From positions 186,001 to 250,000 of the forward strand of contig NZ_RWKV01000017.1 of the NCBI RefSeq assembly GCF_003993795.1: 64,000 nucleotides of DNA. Reading direction: 5' to 3'. Positions 18,238 through 28,900 of this stretch are shown here, in pieces (the first letter of the stretch is position 1; each line of letters begins with the position of its first letter). A program made the translations under genes and the position numbers. This stretch comes from Aquabacter cavernae (GTDB lineage: Bacteria > Pseudomonadota > Alphaproteobacteria > Rhizobiales > Xanthobacteraceae). The notes under the pieces were generated by a model. The model ran no database searches and was not told the origin of the DNA. It saw nothing but the letters and a program-made list of their open reading frames with translations.

Positions 18238-18275
18238 GATTAATAGAATTAATTTTATTGAATTAGTAAACTAAA
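18238..18275 (-). promoter_or_regulatory. AT-rich promoter region of MetQ-like unit
   Basis: A nearly GC-free stretch upstream of the MetQ-like start. On the minus strand it carries AATTCTATTAATCC (about 18237-18250), related to motifs before the other sulfur genes. It lies 65-100 bp before the start codon, a suitable place for a promoter or activator site. Confidence 0.45.
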
Positions 18276-18334
18276 GATTGGAACACACCTCTCCCGATCC
18301 CGGCACACCGACAGGGCGGGCCGGGCTTGGGGCA

Positions 18335-19687
18335 TCACGCGGTCACGCGGGCCTCGCGGGCATAGAGGCTCTCGGGGCGCGGCAGGCCGAAATGGTCGCG
18401 CAGGGTGCGGCCCCGGTATTCACTCCGGAACAGCCCGCGCCGCCGCAGGATCGGCACCACTTCCGACGCGAACAGGTCGAACCCCGCCGGATACCAGGGC
18501 GGCATCACGTTGAAACCGTCCGCCGCCCCGCTCTCGAACCAGAGCTGGATCTCGTCGGCGATCTTTTCGGGCGTCCCCACCGACACATAATGGCCGCGCG
18601 CCCCCGCGAGCCGGTCGATGAGCTGGCGCAGCGTGGGCCGCTCGCGGCGCACGATGTCCAGCACGAGTTGATAGCGGCTCGCCGCCTTCTTGGCGGGCGG
18701 AGCGGCCTCGAAGGCATCCTGCGGCACCTCGGCCTGGAGCGGATGGCCGGAGAAGTCGATCCCCGTGATCTGCCGGAGCTGGTTGAGGGAATAGTCGGTC
18801 TGCACGAGGGCATTGAAGGCGTCATACAGGCGATCCGCCTCCACCTGGGTGGAGCCGATATAGGGGCTGATGCCGGGCAGGATCTTCACATGGTCCGGGT
18901 TGCGGCCGAGCGCCTTGGCCTGCCGCTTGATGTCCGCATAGAAGTCCCGCGCACTGGGCAAGGTCTGGTGGGCGGTGAAGATGGCCTCCGCATAGCGCGC
19001 CGCGAAGGAGCGCCCGTCATCGGAGGAGCCCGCCTGCACATAGACCGGCCGCCCCTGCGGGCTGCGCGGGGAATTGAGCGGTCCCTTAACACGGTAATGG
19101 CGACCCACATGGTCGATGGGATGGATCTTCGCGCCGTCCGCGAACACGCCGGAGGCGGCATCGGCGATGAGCGCGTCATCCTCCCAGCTGTCCCAGAGCT
19201 TGGTGACCACATCCAGGAACTCGGCCGCGCGGGCATAGCGGTCCGCATGGGTCGGCACGTCGGACAGGCCGAAATTGGCGGAGGCCTGGGGCACGGCGGT
19301 GGTGACGATGTTCCACCCGGCTCGCCCGCCGCTGAGATGGTCCAGCGAGGCATAAAGACGGGCGAGGTTATAGGGCTCGTAATAGGTGGTGGAGGCGGTG
19401 CCGATGAGACCGATATGACTGGTGGCCGCCGCGATCGCCGAAAGCCAGGTGAGCGGCTCCAGCCGGAAGCGCGAGGCAAAGCGGATGTCGTCCGCCTGGA
19501 CCGGGCTGTCGGCGAAGAACACCGCATCCAGCTTCGCCGCCTCCGCCGAGCGGGCGAGGTCCTGATAGAAGCCGATATCCAGCAGCCGCTCCGGCCGCGC
19601 CCCCGGATAGCGCCAGCCCGCCTCGTGATGACCGCCGGGATAGATGAACAGGTTGAGGGTCAATTGGCGCTGCGGCGCGGGGGCCAT
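18335..19687 (-). CDS. NtaA/SnaA-family FMNH2-dependent monooxygenase (second copy)
   Basis: 450 aa from the ATG at 19687, which has an AAAGGAG ribosome site at the right spacing; the longer frame to 19735 was rejected. The LLM fold shows LFIYPGGHHEAGWRYPGA at the N-terminus and GGRAGWNIVTTAVPQASANF in the substrate/flavin region. It is clearly distinct from the other LLM enzyme at 14628. It has its own AT-rich promoter and is separated from the MetQ-like gene by 161 bp. Likely role: desulfurisation of a sulfonate/organosulfur compound, or C-N cleavage as in NtaA. Confidence 0.9.
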   Translation of the reverse strand: MAPAPQRQLTLNLFIYPGGHHEAGWRYPGARPERLLDIGFYQDLARSAEAAKLDAVFFADSPVQADDIRFASRFRLEPLTWLSAIAAATSHIGLIGTASTTYYEPYNLARLYASLDHLSGGRAGWNIVTTAVPQASANFGLSDVPTHADRYARAAEFLDVVTKLWDSWEDDALIADAASGVFADGAKIHPIDHVGRHYRVKGPLNSPRSPQGRPVYVQAGSSDDGRSFAARYAEAIFTAHQTLPSARDFYADIKRQAKALGRNPDHVKILPGISPYIGSTQVEADRLYDAFNALVQTDYSLNQLRQITGIDFSGHPLQAEVPQDAFEAAPPAKKAASRYQLVLDIVRRERPTLRQLIDRLAGARGHYVSVGTPEKIADEIQLWFESGAADGFNVMPPWYPAGFDLFASEVVPILRRRGLFRSEYRGRTLRDHFGLPRPESLYAREARVTA

Positions 19688-19744
19688 GGAATGCTCCTTT
19701 CCGCCCGAGGACGGGATTTCGGAAAGGATAGGCACCGCTGAAGT

Positions 19745-19785
19745 GTACAGTCAATAAATTCTATCAAATTTATATACTAAATAGA
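19745..19785 (-). promoter_or_regulatory. AT-rich promoter region of second LLM monooxygenase
   Basis: An AT-rich island with ATTCTATCAAAT at 19758-19769 on the plus strand, 60-100 bp before the start at 19687. It resembles the AT-rich regions before the other two sulfur transcription units. Confidence 0.45.
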
Positions 19786-19906
19786 TCGCGTGGCGCGCCC
19801 GCACGATCCGCGCCCGGCAAGCGGGCATGGCCGCACCGCCGCGCGGAGGGCGTTTCAACGGGCGTCGGATGTGAGGGAAGGAGCAGCCACGGGAGATGGC
19901 GCGCAC

Positions 19907-19933
19907 GGCCTCCCGATCCATGGCCGGGAGGCC
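19907..19933 (-). terminator. Hairpin downstream of the autotransporter operon
   Basis: A 9-bp perfect inverted repeat (GGCCTCCCG / CGGGAGGCC) with a 9-nt loop, 11 bp beyond the autotransporter stop. There is no T tract on the minus strand, so termination may be partly factor-dependent. Confidence 0.5.
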
Positions 19934-19944
19934 CCGACCCGTCC

Positions 19945-22900
19945 TCAGAAGCGGATCTGGAGCGCGCCCGAGACGGCATTCTCCGATGCCGTGGCGGCAA
20001 TCTGGCCGTCATAGCGCAGGCTCAGGAACGCCTGTGAAGTCAGGGCATAGGTCAAATTCGCCCCCAGCACGGCGGCATCGGCGGCGATGGGAACGCCCCA
20101 GATCGGGAAGGCCGCCGAGCCGCTGGCATACGCCATCACCGTCTGTGGCGTGGTGTCCCCGAAAGCGTGGCGCCAGCCCAGCGTGAGGCCCGGCGACAGG
20201 GTGCGGCCCGCGACAGCGATGTCGGCCCCCGCGCGAACGCCCAGCGTCGTGTAAAGCGTGTCCATGGCCGACGACGAGAAGACCAAGGCGGAGCTGGAGC
20301 CCGCCTCGGTGCCCGAGCCGCCATCCAGGTGCACATAAGCGAGGCCCGCGAAGGGCTGGACCGTCACGCTCCCCGCCGCCACCGCATAGCCCAGCTCGCC
20401 GAACGCCTGGGCGAGCCCGGCCGTGTAGTCGGCGCTGTTGGTGCCGAGATAACCCGGGAAGGAGACCGTGCGCGACACGCCCACATCGTGCCAGGAATAG
20501 CCCGCGCCCAGTTGCAGCGACCAGGGGCCGCTGCGGGCGCCCGCATAGAGGCCGATATCGTAAGTGTCCATGGAGCCGGAGGAGAGCCGGTCCGACACGT
20601 TGAACCAGGACTGGCTGAAGCCGCCATAGGCGCCCACCCGCCACACATCGCCCAGCGCCACGTCCGCGCCGCCCATGACGCCGCCGATGGAGGAGGAGAT
20701 GGTGGCCGCATTGCCGTCCGAGAAGCTGCTGCCCCACCCACCGAAGGCCTGCGCCCAGAGAACCGGGGTCCAGCCCGCGCCGAGTGTGGCGGTGGCCGGG
20801 CCGCCGGCGCCATAAGCGAGCGGCGCGGTGCCCGCAGCCGCCTCCGACTGGCGCAAACGCCCGCCCACCGCGTCCCGCACATAGGCGGATTGCTGCTGCA
20901 TCACGGTTCCGGCGGAGGCGTAGATCTCGCCCGAGAGCGCATCGAAGGCGGCGAATGCCTCGCCCTGGAGCTGGGAGGCCACCGCGTCATAGACCGCATT
21001 GCCCGCCACCAGCGTCTCCGTGCCCATGGCGGTGGAGCGCTCGTTCAGCGTATGCGCCTCGGAGGCGAAGGCGAGGGTGTTGCGCACCAATGTCATGTCC
21101 ACGAACGTGGCGCCATAGGTGAGCACCGGCGTCAGGAAGGCGAAATTGGTGGTGGCCGAGGAGAAGGCCCCGGTGATCCCGCCGTCTGCCGTGATGATGT
21201 TGAAGGTCCAGGAATTGGCATAGGTGCCGCGGCTGCCGATGATGGCGACCGCGCTGCCGTCCGCGATGGTGACGGCGCCCCCGGCGGCGATGAGATCGTG
21301 GACGCCGCCGGGCTGCACCTCGGCCCGGTAGAGCGAGCCGGACTGGAACGTCCCGTCGCCCGCCACCGCCAGCGTGCCGGGCGAATAGCCCGGCGAAACC
21401 GTGCCGCCATCGCCGATGGTGAGGGCGCCGATGGTGCCGGTTCCGCTCAGCGTGCTCGCCCCGTTCACCACGAAGCTGGCGGAGCTGGAGGCGCCGTCCG
21501 CGAGCTGCAGGTTCGCGCCCGACAACGTGACCGTGCCGCCATAAGACGAACCCGCGAACACCGCCGTGCCGCCCCCCGTGAGGGTGACGCCGCCCGAGCC
21601 GGAGAGCAGCTCGGGGAAGACATAGGTGCCGGAGAGGTCGTAGACGAGGCTCGCCGCATTGCGGATCGGCCCGCTCACCCAGCCCGCGCGGCCGCCATTG
21701 CCCACCTGGAGCACGCCCTCGGTGATGGTGGTGCCACCCTCGGGGGCGAGCACGCCCGTCACCACCAGCGTGCCGGCGCCGGTCTTGGTGACGCTGCCCG
21801 TGCCCGCCAGGGTGCCGGAATAGAGCCCGGCGGTGGCCTGGTTGAAGGTGAGCGTGCCGTTATTGAGGATATCGCCCACGAGGCTGCGGCTGTCGCCGAC
21901 CACGCCACCCTCGGCGATGAAGAAGCCGCCGCCATAGCTGTTGGCGCCGGAGAGCACCAGCACGCCCGAGCCGCCCTTGGAGAGCAGGCCGGAGCCGGAA
22001 ATGGCTCCGGACAGCGTCAGCGTCTGACCCGTGACGATGTTGAACCCGCCGCCACCCGCATCCAGCGTGACCGCGCGGTCGGACGTGAAGCCCTGCGTGG
22101 CCAGCAGCGTGCCGGAATTGAAGGACAGCCCGCCCCCGGTAGCACCGACGCTCGCGTCCGACGCCACGGAGAGCGTGCTGCCCAGGATGCGCGTGCCGCC
22201 CGCATAGGCATTGGCGGCGGAGAGGGCCAGCGTGCCCGGTCCCGTGACCGTGAGGCCGCCCTCGCCGGTCACCGCGCCGGACAGCGTCAACGTCGCGCCC
22301 GCCGCCACATCCACCGTGCCGGTGGCCGTCACCACGTCCCGCGCGCTGGAAAAGGAGGATGTGGCCAGCAGCGTGCCGCCGATGAGGAACACGTCCGAGG
22401 CCGCCCCGCCCAGATTGGCGTCGGAGGCCACGGAAAGGGTCGCCCCGGTCTGCACCGTCGCGCCCCCGGTGAAGCTGTTGGCTGCCGTCAGTTGCAGAAT
22501 GCCCGCCCCGGTCTGCACCAGGGCGCCGGAGCCGGAAATGGTGCCGTCGAAGACGATGCTGCCCGCCCGGTCGAAGACCAGCGTGCCGGTGTTCGCCACG
22601 TCTCCCACGATGGAGCCGGAGGACGCGCCGTCGCCCACCACCAGCGTGCCCGCCGAGATGAGCGTGCCGCCCTGATAGGTGTTCGTGCCGGTGAGCACGA
22701 GGGTGCCCGTGCCCGCCTGGACGAGGCGCCCGGAACCGGAAACGGCGCCGGAGAAGGTCCATCTGTCGGAGCGCTCAACGCGCAGCGTGCCGCTATTGGC
22801 CACGTCGCCCTGGATGGAGCCGGACGTACCTCCCGTACCAAGCTGGAGCGTGCCTGCGGCGATCACCGTGCCGCCGGAATAGTCGGCGTTCGCGGCGAGA

Positions 22901-25900
22901 ACCAGCGTGCCCCCGCCATCCTTGGTGAGGCCGCCCGTGCCCGAGACCGGGCCGGTGAGGGTCAGCGTGCGGGCGTCCGTCACATGGACCGCGCCGCCGC
23001 CCGCCAGCGCCACATGCCGGGCGCTTTCGAAGCTGGCCGTGGCCGACAGCGTGCCGCCCTGCAGCCGCACCGCGCCGTCGGCGCGGCCGAGATTGTCGTC
23101 GCGGGACACGCGCACCGTGGCATCCGCCCCGATGGTCGTGCCGCCCGCATACGTATTGGCGGCGGTGAGCGTAAGGACGCCCGCCACCTGCTGCACCGCG
23201 CCGCTGCCGGAAATGACATGGTCGAACACCATGTCGTCGGTGCGCGCGAAGCGCAGGATGCCGTCATTGACCACCGGGCCCGACAGGGAGCCCTGCGTCC
23301 CGTAATTACCCACCTGGAGGATGCCGCGCTCGATGCGCGCGCCGCCCGTCAGCCGGGTGTCACCCGTGAGGCCCAGCGTGCCGCTGCCCGCCTGGACCAG
23401 CGTGCCGCTACCGGAGATGTTGCCCGCAAACAGAAAGTCGGAGGACAGGTCGAAGGCCAGCACGCCGTGATTGACCACGTCGCCGCGCAGGGTGCCGTCT
23501 CGCCCGCCATCGCCCACCTGGAGCCGCCCGGCCGCGATCACTGTGCCGCCCGAATAAAGGTTGTCCCCGGTGAGAACCAGGGTGCCCGCGCCGCTCTTGG
23601 TGAGGGCACCGCCCTCCACCGCGCCGCGCGAGATGAGAGTGTTGCCCTCGGTCACATGGATGGTGCCGATCCCGCTGATGTCGATGCGCCGCCCGGAGGT
23701 GAAGGAGCCGGTCACCGACAGCGTGCCGCCCTGAAGGGCCAGCTCCGCCGCGTCACTGCCGAGATTGGCATTCTCCGATACCCGGAGCGTGCCGCCGTTC
23801 GAGACCAAGGTGGTGCCCGAATAGCTGTTGCGGCCGGTGAGGACCAGCGTGCCGCTGCCGATCTGCGCGACATCGCCAGCCCCGGAAATGGCGCCGTCGA
23901 ACACCACGGTGTCGGAGCGGTAGAAAACGAGGCGGCCATCGTCCACCACGTCGCCCCGGATGGCGCCGCTGGTGCCGCCCTCGCCCATTATGAGCGTACC
24001 GGAGGTCAGGGAGGTGCCGCCGGTATAGCGGTTGTCCCCGGTCACCACGAGGGTGCCCCCGCCGGTGAGCGCCAACCCGCCGTCGCCCGAAATGCGCCCG
24101 GCGAACAGGGTGGCGGCATTGCCCCCGATGGTCAGCGTGTTGCTGCCGAGATCCACCCGCCCCTGTCCCGACAGGGAGCCGATGGTCTCGCTCGCTTCCA
24201 GGCTGAACACGGCGGGCGCGGCCACGCTCACCGCCGAAGTGTCGGGAATGGCGCTGCCGCCCTGCGTCAGGAGGATGCCAGCCACGATGTCGGTGGCGCC
24301 GCCATAGGTGTTGGTGCCGGTCAGCGTCAGGCGGCCCTCGCCCTCCTTGCGCAGGCTGCCGCTGCCGGCAATGGCGCCCGACAAGGTGAGCGTGGCGCCA
24401 TCCGCCACGTCGAAGGTGCCGCGCGTCTCCAGCGTCACCGAGCGGGCGCTGGAGAGGCTGGAGAGCGCCGCCAGCGTGCCGCTCTTCAGCGTCAGGCCCC
24501 CATCCGCCGCGCCCAGCGCGCTGTCCGCCTGGATGGCGAGCACGCCGCCCGAGACGGTGGTGCCGCCCAGATAGGTGTTGGCGCCCGTCAGGATCAGTTG
24601 CCCGGCACCGATCTTGGTGAGACCGCCCGTGCCGGACACAGGCGCCGCGATGGTGGCGGTGACATCGTGCCCCTCCACCCAGAGCGTGCCGCCATCCGCG
24701 AAGGCGAGGCCGGACTCCGGGTTGCTCCCGTCCGCCCGCAGCACATAGCCGGAGGTGACGAATTCCAGCTTCTCGAACGTCTGGCGCCCGGAGACGGTGA
24801 CGATGCCCGCCGCGCCTGTGAAGATGCCGATCTCCCCGCCCCAGGGGATGGTGATGCCCGCCGCAGGCTCGTTCCAGGTGACGGAGGTGTGCGACCAGAG
24901 GCCCGACCCGCCCAGGCTGGTCCCGCCATTGGCCGTCCAGATCTGGAACGGGCTTTCGTCGGTGAGGAGCACATTCACCTGGCCGCCATTGGAGGCATCG
25001 ATGGCGCCCACATAGCCCACCGGCACGGAGCCCAAAACCAGCGTCTCCGCCAGCGCGCCGGTATAGGTGAAGGCGCGGTAATAGCCCGCGCCGTGGACCG
25101 CATCCCCGGTCACCGTGAGCGTGCCGGCGGCGGTCAGGTCGCCTGACACATGGGCGACGCCGGAATTGGCGAGGATGCCCAGGGTGAGGATGGAGCTGGA
25201 GCCCGCCGCGAGGGTGAGATCGCCCGTGGTGAGCGGCGCGCGGGTGGGATTGTCCGTGCTCGTCACCCCGCCCCGCAACGTGCCGCCGGAGAGGACGGAC
25301 ACATCGCTGGAGAGCGTGCCGTAGCCGGTGAGTGTCGCGCCGGACGCCACCGTCAGCCCGGCGCTGGAAAGCGTGCCGCCATAGAGCGCGAGGGTCCCGT
25401 TCGCCACTGTGGCGGTGCCGGAAATGGCGCTGGTCCCGGTCAGTGCCAGCGTGCCCGGACCGGTGAGGGAAAGCGCGCCGGCGCCGGAAAGAGCACCCGA
25501 CAACGTCAGCGTCTCGCCGCCGGACACCGCGATGGCCCCGCCGGAGGTGCCGAGCGAGACGGCACGGGCGGAGGTGAAGCTATCGGTGGCCGCAAGCGTC
25601 GCCCCATTCAGCGACACGCCGCCGGACGTGGCGCCGAGATTGGCGTCCGCCGACACGGAAAGCGTGCCCCCCGTCACCTGCGTGCCGCCGGAATAGGTGT
25701 TGGCGCCGGACAGGACGAGCGTGCCCGCCCCCGAGACCAGCAAGGCAGACGGATTGATCTGCGAAATGGTGCCCGACAGGGTCAGCGTCGCGCCGCCCGC
25801 CACCGCAATGTTATTCGGCGCCTGGGACGCCAGAATGACCGCACGGGCGCTCGTGAAGCTGGCATCGGCCGCGAGCGTGCCGCCCTCCAGCCCGATCGCG

Positions 25901-28900
25901 CCTGTGGTCGGGGAGGTGCCGGGCGCGGCGCCCAGGTTGCTGTCCTGCGACACATGCAGCGTCGCGCCGCCGGAGATCACCGTTCCCCCGGCATAGGTAT
26001 TGGCGCCCGAGAAGGTGAGGTTACCCGCCTGGAGCAGCACCGATCCGGCGCCGGACAAGATCCCGCCCACCGTGTTGGTGGCCGTGGTGTCGAAGGCCAG
26101 CGTCGCGCCGGAGGCGATGGCGACATCGCCCACGATCCAGCCGGAGGCGCCGCCCGCGCCCACCGCGAGGATGCCCCCCGAAATGGTGGTGCCGCCCGTA
26201 TAGGAATTGGTGCCCGTGAGGACCACCGTTCCCGCCCCGCCCGTGACGGTGAGGGAGCCGGAGCCGGAGATGGGGCCGGAAAGCACTGTCTGCCCGGCCT
26301 GGACCACCACCAGCGCGGAATTGTTGACGATGGCGCCCTGGAAGGCGCCGGGCGTCGTTCCGTTGCCGATCTGCACCGTGCCCGCCGAAATGGTCAGGCC
26401 CGGGCCCGTCAGGTCGGTGGTCCCGGCAAGGGTCAGGGTGCCGCCGCCGACCTTCACGAGGCTGCCGCCGCTCATGGTGCCCTGGAAGACGGTGCTCGCC
26501 CCGTTCGCGCCGACGGTGAGAACGTTTCCGCCCAAAACCACCGTGCCAGAGCCGGACAGGCTGGCGAGAGTCTCACTGGCCCCGAGCTGGAGCACGGCGC
26601 CGGAGGACACCGAGACCGGGCTCGCATCGGAAAGGGCCGACCCGCCCGTGAGCAGCAGCGTGCCGGAAGCGATGGTGGTGGCCCCCACATAGCTGTTGAC
26701 GCCAGAGAGCGTCGTCGTGCCGCTGCCCGCGAAGGTCACGCTGCCGCTGCCCGTGATGGAGCCGGAAAAGACGCCGCCGGGGCCGGTCAGGTCCAGCACA
26801 TTGGGGCCGCTGGTCTCGACGACACCCGCGCCCGTCAGCGTGCCGATGGCGATGGATTGGCGGAGCGCCAGCGTGGCGCCGCCGGCCACCATCACCCCGG
26901 CGCCGCTCGCCAGTTGCGTGTCGTCCTCGATCACCAGCGTGCCCGCGCCGACGGAGAGCCCGTCGATGCCCAGGGTCGCGCTCTCGAACGTCAGCGTGCC
27001 CGTGCCGGTCTTCGCCAGCGTGCCGCCACCCGAAAGGGTGCCCGTGAAGCTGGAGGTGGCATTGTTGAGGCCCACCGTGAAGGCGGTCCCCGCAAGGTCC
27101 ACCGTTCCCGCGCCGGACAGCGCGCCGATACCCGCGGCCGCGCCGAGCCGCAGCGTGGCGCCCGCCGCCACGGTCACGGGCGTGCCGCTTCCCAGCGACC
27201 CGGCGGCGGCGGCCACGAGCGTGCCGTTCGAGACCATGACACCCGCGCCGAAACTGTTGGCGGCCCCGAGCGTCACCGTGCCTTCACCGATCACGGACAG
27301 CAGGCCGGAGCCGGTGATGTGGCGGGAATAGAGGGTGGAGCCGGACATATCGAAGATGAAGGTGCCGTCATTGGTGACGCCGACCCCGAGCCCGCCACCC
27401 TCGCCCAGCTCCAGCGCCGCGCCCGCCGACACCGTGACGGCATCGAGGCTGCTGGCGCCGGTGAGGGCCAGCGTTCCCGTTCCCGCCACCGTCAGGCTGC
27501 CGCCGGTCATGGTGCCGGTGAAGGCGGAGGTGCCGCTGGCCGTCACCGTCAGGGCGGTCCCGTCCAGCGTCACCGTCCCTCCGCCCGTCAAGTTGCCGAT
27601 GGACAGCGTGGCCGCGCTCACATCGAGCGTCGCGCCGGCCTCCACATTCACCGTCCTGCCCGTGGGAAGGGCGGTGGCGGTGCCGATCTCCAGCGTTCCG
27701 GCGCGCACGATGGTGCCGCCCGTATAGCTGTTGGTGCCCGTCAAGCTGACGACGCCCTGCGTGTCGATGCCCACGACACCCGCGCCGGAAATGGCGCCGG
27801 AATAGGGACCCGGCGACATGTCCAGGAAGCGCAGCGTCGCGCCCTCATTGACCGTGACGTCGCTGGACAGCGTGCCCGCCCCGTTCGGGCCGCCCACCTG
27901 GAGCACACCCGCCGAGACCGTGGCCCCGCCCGTCACGGCCAGAATTCCCTCCAGAGAGAGGGCGCCCCCGCCGGACAGCACGAAGGCTCCGGCGCCGGAC
28001 AAGGTGTTGGCATAGGCCGCAGAGGTATTGGCCCCCGAAACCAAGAAACCCAGCGTGCCGCTCTGGACGGTGATGTCGGTCTGCTCGGCCTTGGTGAGCG
28101 TCAGCGTGCCCGCCCCGGTCTTCAGGACGGTTCCGCTGCCCGCGAGCGCCAGGGCGCTGGTCACGTTGCCCGCATAATTGAGCACCAGCGTGCCGCCGAT
28201 GGCGCCGGTGAGGCCGTCGAGGATGCCCCCGCCCGCGCTGTCGGAGACCGTCAGCGTCACGCCCTGCGCCACGGAGAGCGTGCCGTTGGAGGCGCCCGTC
28301 ACCGACCCGGTGAACAATGTGCTCCCGGCCTGGGCGGTGAGGTTCACGGCCGTGGAGCGGTTCGCGGCCACACTGATGTCGGTGTCGAACGTGTAGCCCG
28401 AAGCGGTGTGATTGAAGACGAGGCTGGTGGAGACGCCCTCTGTCTGGATGGCCGCCGTGTTCTGGAGGAAGCCGGGCGCCACCGCCGCGCCGCTGGCGCT
28501 GCCGATGACGAGGGAGAAAGTGGAGCCGCTCGCCTGGGTGAGGGTCCCCGGCGTGGAGACGCTGCCCAGCGACAGGATGCCCGCATTGGCCAGGGTCACC
28601 TGGGCTTTGGCATTCTGCGGCACCTGCGCCGTTCCGCTCACGGTCCAGCTCGGCACGCCATAGCCCGGAGTCTGGGAGATGAGGACCGTGCTCAGGCCCA
28701 CCGGAACGCCGAACGTGGCGGTCGTGGAGGTGAGCACGCCGTTATTCTGGATGGTGAGATAGCCCGCGACACCCGAATTCTCGACGGGGATGCCCACGTA
28801 AACAGCGTCATAGGTCTCATGGGTCAGGACCAGCCGCTGGCCGCCCACATACAGGTCCTCCGCCCGGCCCGGCGCGCACAGCGCCGTCGCCGAGAGGAGC

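Noticed and set aside
20167-25146. A 1659-codon plus-strand open frame opposite the PATR autotransporter
   Set aside because: Same cause: a low-complexity antisense shadow with no start context or domain.
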